This document shows positions 7,551-10,839 of a stretch of DNA of 10,839 nucleotides, in pieces (the stretch's first letter is position 1; every line of letters starts with the position of its first letter). Source of the DNA: Eubacteriales bacterium (GTDB lineage: Bacteria; Bacillota; Clostridia; Acetivibrionales; STF1-152); NCBI GenBank assembly GCA_028703215.1, contig JAQVNH010000020.1, positions 1 to 10,839 of the forward strand, read 5' to 3'. The position numbers were made by a program, and so were the translations under genes. The notes beneath the pieces are model-generated. The model was not told the DNA's origin. It made no database searches and worked only from the letters and a program-made list of their open reading frames with translations.

Positions 7551-8183
7551 ATGGATATTTTGCACGATATATCACAAAATCTGCAGCAGGGCAGAGCAAA
7601 AGCAGTTCGCGAACTTGTGCAGCAAGCCATTGACAGCGGGCTTGATTCAGAAAGGATCTTAAATGAAGGTCTTCTTGCCGGCATGAGTGTCATCGGCAGG
7701 AAATTCAAGGCTGACGAGATATATGTTCCGGATGTTCTGATTGCTTCGCGCGCCATGAATATGGGCGCAGAGGTTTTAAAACCTCTCCTTATGAAAAACG
7801 GCACAAAAGCCAGAGGAAAAGTTATTCTCGGAACTGTCAGAGGCGATATGCACGACATCGGAAAAAACCTTGTCAAAATGATGATGGAAGGAAAAGGGCT
7901 TGAAGTCGTTGACCTGGGAACCGACGTTCCCGGCGAAAGGTTCATTGATGAAGCTGTCAGCAGCGGAGCCAGAGTCATAGCCCTTTCAGCATTGCTGACC
8001 ACTACGCTCGGAGAGATGAAACAGATCGTTGATCTCGCATTTGCACGTGGCATAAGAGACAAAATAAAGATAATGATCGGCGGAGCCCCTGTTACGGAAG
8101 AATTCCGCAGGAGCATCGGAGCGGACTACTATGCCGCAGATGCCGCAACAGCTTCGGAAATTGCTCTTTCGGTGTTTGAGTGA
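7551..8183 (+). CDS. Corrinoid (cobalamin)-binding protein of the MtaC/MtbC/MttC type
   Basis: This protein probably carries a methyl group on a bound corrinoid and hands it between a substrate-specific methyltransferase and a second methyltransferase. The 210 residues have the two-domain layout of the MtaC/MtbC/MttC and MetH cobalamin modules. An N-terminal helical cap domain (about 5-85) includes ILNEGLLAGMSVIGRKFKAD and VPDVLIASRAM. A Rossmann-like B12 domain (about 89-210) contains the lower axial histidine motif D99-M-H101-D-I-G104, SAL at 146-148 and GGAP at 177-180. A Shine-Dalgarno GGAG lies 5 nt before the ATG, and the tyrS stop is 25 nt upstream, suggesting co-transcription. No methyltransferase, corrinoid-activating ATPase or pyrrolysine methylamine gene is present nearby, so the substrate cannot be named. 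A methanol, methylamine, methoxy-aromatic or sensory role are all open. The stop is 5 bp from the original rnj stop on the other strand. Confidence 0.9.
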   Translation: MDILHDISQNLQQGRAKAVRELVQQAIDSGLDSERILNEGLLAGMSVIGRKFKADEIYVPDVLIASRAMNMGAEVLKPLLMKNGTKARGKVILGTVRGDMHDIGKNLVKMMMEGKGLEVVDLGTDVPGERFIDEAVSSGARVIALSALLTTTLGEMKQIVDLAFARGIRDKIKIMIGGAPVTEEFRRSIGADYYAADAATASEIALSVFE

Positions 8184-8188
8184 CTCTT

Positions 8189-8437
8189 TTATATCTCCAT
8201 TATAACAGGCAGTATCATCGGCCTTCTTTTAGTCTTTTCATAGATGAAATCGCGCAAAGAGCTCTTGATTGCGTTTTTCTTCGCGGACCAGTCGCTAATC
8301 TGCTTTTCATCAAGCTTGAGCAAAGCGTTCCTCGCTATTTCTCTTGCTTCCTCCATCAGGTCCTCGGATTCCTTTACATAAACAAATCCTCTGGATATAA
8401 GATCAGGCCCCGCTATGATGTTGCCCGTCTCTTTCTC
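8189..8437 (-). pseudogene. rnj: Out-of-frame C-terminal remnant of RNase J
   Basis: Reading the minus strand from 8437 gives 82 codons and a TAA at 8191-8189 that are unmistakably the RNase J C-terminal domain: EKETGNIIAGPDLISRGFVY, then VKESEDLMEEA, DWSAKKNAI and a final YEKTKRRPMILPVIMEI. Restoring one base in the GCGAG tract at 8439-8435 (for example GCGGAG) joins both parts into a 554-residue protein; B. subtilis RNase J1 has 555. The remnant has no other frame damage, so the lesion is recent, a sequencing error, or bypassed in vivo. It has no start codon or Shine-Dalgarno of its own. Confidence 0.9.
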
Positions 8438-9852
8438 GCGGTCATGACAACGACTATAAGTCCATCCTCGGACAATAGTTTTCTGTCTCTGAGCACAACG
8501 CTTCCGACATCTCCTACACCCAGACCGTCAACAAGGACTCTGCCTGATGCAACATGTCCGTTTATTCGCGCGGAATGCGAGGTCAACTCAAGCACGTCGC
8601 CGACATCCATTATAAATATGTCTTCCTCGCTCATGCCCATCTCCATTGCCAGATTGGCATGCTGCTTAAGATGGCGGTATTCTCCGTGGACCGGCATGAA
8701 ATATTTCGGCTTGACAAGCCGGTGCATCAATCTTAGTTCTTCTTTGCACGCATGCCCGGAAACATGTATATCTGCAAGCTTTTCATAAACGACCTCGGCT
8801 CCCTTGCTGAAAAGCTCGTTTATTACTCTTGAAATGAGTTTTTCGTTGCCCGGTATCGGATTGGCTGAAATCACTACCATGTCGCCCGGTATTATTTCAA
8901 CTTTTCTGTGCTCAGAGGAGGCGATCCTTGAAAGCGCTGACATCGGTTCGCCCTGCGACCCTGTTGTAAGGATAACGATCTCTTCGTTCTTGTACTTATT
9001 TATTTTGTCGATGTCCACGATCATGTCATCTTTGATATTGAGATATCCCTCTGCCGATGCCGCTTTGAAGGCATGATCTATGCTTCTTCCGCAAAGAGCG
9101 ACCTTCCTGTTGAATTTTGCGGAAGCTTCGAATACCTGCTGCAGTCTTTGAATGTTTGAAGCAAAAGTTGTGACAAGTATCCTTCCCTTTGCTCTTCTGA
9201 ACGTCTCCTCAAAAGTGGCTTCCAGAGTTTTTTCAGACATCGTATGCCCTTCGCTTTCGACATTCGTGCTGTCGCACATAAGCAGGAGAACTCCCTGGTT
9301 TCCAAGTTCGGCAAATTTATTGAGATCCATGGGCTCGCTTGCTATCGGAGTGTAGTCAATTTTAAAATCCGAGGTTTGCACTATTGTTCCGACAGGAGTG
9401 TGAATCGCAAGCGCTATCGAATCAGGGATGCTGTGAGTTGTCCTTATAAACTCGACGTTAAACCTTCCGAATTGTTCAGACTGGCCTGGATATACCGTTC
9501 TTAAATCAGTCGTTCCAAGTATTCCGTGTTCTTCAAGTTTAAACCTCAGGAGTGCGAGAGTTAGCCTTGTTCCGTACACGGGCACCTGAAATTCTCTTAA
9601 AACGTAGGGTATTGCGCCTATGTGATCTTCATGTCCATGAGTTAGTATGATCCCTTTTATTTTGCTCTTATTCTTTGTCAGGTATGATACATCGGGAATC
9701 ACCAGGTCGATACCCAGCATCTCATCCTCCGGAAAAGCGATTCCGCAGTCGACGATAAGTATTTCCTCTCCGCACTCGAATGCGGTAATATTTTTGCCTA
9801 TCTCACGCATTCCTCCCAAAGGAATGATTTTTAATTTTTCTTTGCTGCTCAA
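8413..9852 (-). CDS. rnj: Ribonuclease J, frame-shifted before its C-terminal domain
   Basis: RNase J is a metallo-beta-lactamase/beta-CASP nuclease with 5'-to-3' exonuclease and endonuclease activity in mRNA decay and rRNA maturation. The open frame encodes 479 residues. Metal ligands are visible: His72, His74, Asp76 and His77 (THGHEDHIG), His140 (RTTHSIPDS) and Asp162 (TSDFK). The beta-CASP region has ATFEETFRRAKGRILVTTFA, SNIQRLQQVFEA, TTGSQGEPMSALSRIA, DIHVSGHA and FMPVHGEYRHL. The reading frame follows the family through LSEDGLIVVVMT and then departs into ARKRRATS and a TAG. The expected C-terminal domain continues in the -1 frame (next entry). The start is a TTG at 9852, with GGAG 7 nt upstream; no ATG fits the N-terminus. 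As written the product keeps the catalytic core but lacks the last ~80 residues, which take part in oligomerisation. Confidence 0.93.
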   Translation of the reverse strand: MSSKEKLKIIPLGGMREIGKNITAFECGEEILIVDCGIAFPEDEMLGIDLVIPDVSYLTKNKSKIKGIILTHGHEDHIGAIPYVLREFQVPVYGTRLTLALLRFKLEEHGILGTTDLRTVYPGQSEQFGRFNVEFIRTTHSIPDSIALAIHTPVGTIVQTSDFKIDYTPIASEPMDLNKFAELGNQGVLLLMCDSTNVESEGHTMSEKTLEATFEETFRRAKGRILVTTFASNIQRLQQVFEASAKFNRKVALCGRSIDHAFKAASAEGYLNIKDDMIVDIDKINKYKNEEIVILTTGSQGEPMSALSRIASSEHRKVEIIPGDMVVISANPIPGNEKLISRVINELFSKGAEVVYEKLADIHVSGHACKEELRLMHRLVKPKYFMPVHGEYRHLKQHANLAMEMGMSEEDIFIMDVGDVLELTSHSARINGHVASGRVLVDGLGVGDVGSVVLRDRKLLSEDGLIVVVMTARKRRATS

Positions 9853-9886
9853 TTCTTCTCTCCAATCTTTTATCTTAAATTATTTA

Positions 9887-9915
9887 GTCATATTGACAAA
9901 ATATCAGCCGGACAA
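9887..9915 (-). promoter_or_regulatory. Possible rnj promoter
   Basis: On the minus strand TTGTCC (9915-9910) and TATGAC (9892-9887) are 17 bp apart, each matching the sigma-A consensus at four of six positions. The start would be near 9880, about 28 nt before the TTG codon. It almost completely overlaps the much stronger plus-strand promoter. A second option, TTGTCA (9899-9894) with TAAGAT (9877-9872) at 16 bp, would start transcription too close to the Shine-Dalgarno. Confidence 0.35.
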
Positions 9916-9921
9916 TATAAT
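9893..9921 (+). promoter_or_regulatory. Perfect-consensus sigma-A promoter facing away from rnj
   Basis: TTGACA (9893-9898) and TATAAT (9916-9921) are both exact consensus hexamers at the ideal 17-bp spacing on the plus strand. It is the best-matching promoter in the window and has no protein gene immediately downstream. A rho-independent terminator follows about 50-80 bp later, so it should make a short RNA (next entry). Confidence 0.7.
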
Positions 9922-9927
9922 ACAAAG

Positions 9928-9999
9928 ACAACTTGTTTCTCTTTTTTTACCCGGATAATTTTTGAAAAAGCAGAGTTCTATGCGAACTCTTCTTTTTTT
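9928..9999 (+). ncRNA. Candidate small RNA, about 70 nt, unknown family
   Basis: A transcript from the perfect promoter at 9893-9921 would start near 9928 and stop in the T7 run at 9993-9999, about 72 nt. Its 5' half is pyrimidine-rich with an internal T7 (9942-9948) and then ACCCGG; its 3' end is a 7-bp hairpin plus U-tract. It lies between rnj and tRNA-Gln, antisense to neither gene. The only ATG frame, at 9980, is 11 codons, starts inside the terminator loop and lacks a Shine-Dalgarno. I recognise no known RNA family. The evidence is promoter plus terminator geometry only. Confidence 0.45.
9965..9999. terminator. Rho-independent terminator, probably bidirectional
   Basis: A perfect 7-bp stem, AGAGTTC (9972-9978) and GAACTCT (9984-9990) with a TATGC loop, is followed on the plus strand by TC and seven T (9993-9999). 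On the minus strand the same stem is followed by GC and five T (9969-9965). It can end the candidate small RNA on one strand and back up the tRNA-Gln terminator before rnj on the other. Confidence 0.8.
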
Positions 10000-10013
10000 G
10001 CTCATAAACAAGT

Positions 10014-10039
10014 AAAAAGCTCTCCACTGTCTGGAGAGC
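10014..10039 (-). terminator. Rho-independent terminator of tRNA-Gln
   Basis: Directly after the encoded CCA, the minus strand has GCTCTCCA (10039-10032), a GACAG loop, TGGAGAGC (10026-10019) and five T (10018-10014). It is a perfect 8-bp GC-rich stem with a U-tract, so the tRNA is a single-gene unit insulated from rnj. Confidence 0.88.
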
Positions 10040-10113
10040 TGGCTGCGGAACTAGGATTTGAACCCAGACAAAGTGATCCAGAGTCACTGGTGCTACCATT
10101 ACACTATTCCGCA
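10040..10113 (-). tRNA. tRNA-Gln (anticodon CUG)
   Basis: The 74-nt minus-strand gene folds fully. The acceptor stem is TGCGGAA with TTCCGCA. The D arm is GTG/CAC around TAATGGTAG. The anticodon stem is AGTGA/TCACT with loop CTCTGGA, giving anticodon CTG (reads CAG, Gln). The variable loop is TTGT, and the T arm is CTGGG/CCTAG around TTCAAAT with one G-U pair. The discriminator is G73 and CCA is encoded. The first pair is U1-A72, the identity element by which bacterial GatCAB recognises tRNA-Gln, which fits the gatCAB genes in this window. It is a lone tRNA with its own promoter and terminator. Confidence 0.97.
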
Positions 10114-10126
10114 AAGTCACCGAATT

Positions 10127-10155
10127 ATTATAACACCCAAGTCAACTAAATGCAA
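10127..10155 (-). promoter_or_regulatory. Promoter of tRNA-Gln
   Basis: A perfect TATAAT (10132-10127) lies 13 bp before the mature tRNA 5' end on the minus strand, with a partial -35 TTGCAT (10155-10150) at 17-bp spacing. Transcription would start near 10120, leaving a short precursor leader for RNase P. Confidence 0.6.
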
Positions 10156-10159
10156 TAAA

Positions 10160-10226
10160 AAAGACCAGGAGGACAGGTTTAGTGGCTCCTATAATAGGAG
10201 CCACTAAACCTGTCCCCCTGGTCTTT
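10160..10226. repeat. 67-bp near-perfect palindrome (REPIN/MITE-like hairpin)
   Basis: Two 33-bp arms (10160-10192 and 10194-10226) are inverted copies around a single central A at 10193, with one mismatch (A10170 opposite C10216). The arm begins AAAGACCAGG, continues GACAGGTTTAGTGGC and ends TCCTAT. The centre reads CCTATAATAGG and so contains a TATAAT. On the minus strand the hairpin is followed by six T, so it could end transcription coming from the right. Its size and symmetry exceed an ordinary terminator and resemble non-autonomous mobile palindromes (REP doublets moved by RAYT transposases, or MITEs). No transposase is in the window, and copy number cannot be seen. Confidence 0.85.
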
Positions 10227-10247
10227 CACCTGGCTAAATGGTATAAT
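10219..10247 (+). promoter_or_regulatory. Candidate promoter of the lipoprotein gene
   Basis: TGGTATAAT at 10239-10247 is an extended -10 with a perfect TATAAT (10242-10247). The hexamer 17 bp upstream, TGGTCT (10219-10224), is a poor -35 and lies in the right arm of the palindrome. Transcription would start near 10254, some 33 nt before the ATG. Confidence 0.45.
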
Positions 10248-10286
10248 TTATGATATAACATATAATATTCCCTTCGTGAGGTTAAA

Positions 10287-10839
10287 ATGAAGAAGAAAGT
10301 TTTTTTCTTATCAATACTGATTATTTTATCATTTTTATTGGTTTCTTGTAAGGAACAGGTCGTGGAGACAAACAACACAATGCCTTCAACAACTATCGCT
10401 CCGACAACCGAGACAAATGATTCGCAAACCAACAACAAGGTATATCTTGAGGTAAAAGACAAGATTGAATATCCTTCGATGCAACTCGACTTGAAGTTGG
10501 CAGATCATGTACTCATCAACTTATCATTGACCGATAACCGAATCGAAATATTCGATCTTGAAAAGCAAGTTTTGAGGCTTACAAAAGAATCTTATAAAAT
10601 AAAAAATCAAACAAGCATTATCGGCAACAATATTTATTTCTTTTATTCTGATTTTTTAGAAACAGATATACCCCTTATCAGGTATGACATTGACTCAAGA
10701 AAATTCTATGAATACAACTCTGCAGATTTAGGCTTCCATATTATTAATGGAATTACAGCAAACAGTAAATATATTTGTGTTCAAGGTCATGAAAACAAAA
10801 TTGCAAAAATTGATTTATTCGACAACAAAGTAGAGTCAA
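10287..10839 (+). CDS. Putative secreted lipoprotein of unknown function (runs off the right edge)
   Basis: An ATG at 10287 with GAGG 5 nt upstream opens a frame with no stop through the window end (184 codons visible). The start is a lipoprotein signal peptide: MKKK, a hydrophobic stretch VFFLSILIILSFLL, then the lipobox LVSC with Cys21 as the lipidation site. A Thr/Asn/Ser-rich linker follows (about 29-50). The remainder shows recurring hydrophobic-then-IxxxDxxxxK units: NRIEIFDLEKQ, PLIRYDIDSRKF and NKIAKIDLFDNK. These are spaced like beta-propeller blades, as in DUF5050 or YncE-like extracytoplasmic proteins. The fold is inferred and no family is confirmed. The gene is visibly richer in A and T than its neighbours and lies just beyond the palindrome, so it may be accessory DNA. 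No function is assigned. Confidence 0.8.
   Translation, partial: MKKKVFFLSILIILSFLLVSCKEQVVETNNTMPSTTIAPTTETNDSQTNNKVYLEVKDKIEYPSMQLDLKLADHVLINLSLTDNRIEIFDLEKQVLRLTKESYKIKNQTSIIGNNIYFFYSDFLETDIPLIRYDIDSRKFYEYNSADLGFHIINGITANSKYICVQGHENKIAKIDLFDNKVES

Noticed and set aside
7535..8116. 193-codon open frame on the minus strand
   Set aside because: It is fully antisense to the corrinoid protein, has low-complexity Ser/Phe/Pro-rich content and no family resemblance. The plus-strand gene has a Shine-Dalgarno and clear motifs.
8430..8445. Programmed ribosomal frameshifting as the explanation for the rnj break
   Set aside because: No X-XXY-YYZ slippery heptamer is present at ACC-GCG-AGA, and no strong stem or internal Shine-Dalgarno is obvious. 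RNase J is not known to use frameshifting. A missing base is simpler.
9980..10015. An 11-codon frame (ATG at 9980) as a leader peptide in the small RNA
   Set aside because: It starts in the terminator loop, has no Shine-Dalgarno and runs past the predicted RNA end.
10040..10286. tRNA-Gln as an integration site for an island on its right
   Set aside because: Integrases normally use the 3' end of the tRNA, which here faces left toward rnj. No repeat of the tRNA 3' end and no integrase are visible.
10226..10462. 78-codon minus-strand frame opposite the lipoprotein start
   Set aside because: It is antisense to a gene with a clear signal peptide and lipobox, and has no ribosome site or recognisable content.
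1..10839. CRISPR array, prophage, toxin-antitoxin or defence system
   Set aside because: No direct-repeat array, phage or toxin-antitoxin gene was found. Nearly all coding space is explained by housekeeping genes.

Overview
The window reads as chromosomal DNA of a low-to-moderate GC anaerobic Bacillota, most likely a clostridium-like lineage. The support is the gene set: a phosphotransacetylase/acetate kinase pair, the GatCAB amidotransferase (indirect Gln/Asn-tRNA route), the Firmicutes-type tRNA(Met) cytidine acetate ligase TmcAL, RNase J, a corrinoid protein of the methyltransferase type, G-rich Shine-Dalgarno sites and TTG start codons. Species cannot be named from the sequence.

Layout. 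Positions 1-4851 are all on the minus strand and read right to left: gatC-gatA-gatB (tightly packed, gatA/gatB overlapping by 4 bp), then pta-ackA with its own promoter candidate. The ackA gene runs off the left edge. A divergent intergenic region (4852-4983) separates this block from a plus-strand block: tmcAL, tyrS with its own promoter and no T-box leader, and an orphan corrinoid-binding protein. This block converges tail to tail on rnj (RNase J, minus strand). The rnj gene carries a one-base frameshift near 8437, which leaves a 479-codon reading frame plus an out-of-frame 82-codon remnant of its C-terminal domain. The 9853-10286 stretch holds no protein gene but is dense. It contains overlapping divergent promoters (one a perfect TTGACA-17-TATAAT on the plus strand), a candidate ~70-nt terminated small RNA, a tRNA-Gln(CUG) gene with promoter and terminator, and a 67-bp near-perfect palindrome. 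At the right edge a lipoprotein of unknown function begins and runs off the window.

How the parts relate. Most genes serve translation: tyrS charges tRNA-Tyr, GatCAB completes Gln-tRNA and/or Asn-tRNA by transamidation, tmcAL acetylates the wobble base of elongator tRNA-Met, and a GatCAB substrate, tRNA-Gln with U1-A72, is encoded in the same window. Pta/AckA supply ATP and acetate; acetate is also the acetyl donor used by TmcAL. RNase J is the main 5'-exonuclease/endonuclease of RNA decay.

This is mainly a housekeeping region. I found no defence, phage or secondary-metabolism system. The items most worth a second look are the short plus-strand transcription unit facing away from rnj, the rnj frameshift, the large palindrome, and the orphan corrinoid protein linked to tyrS.
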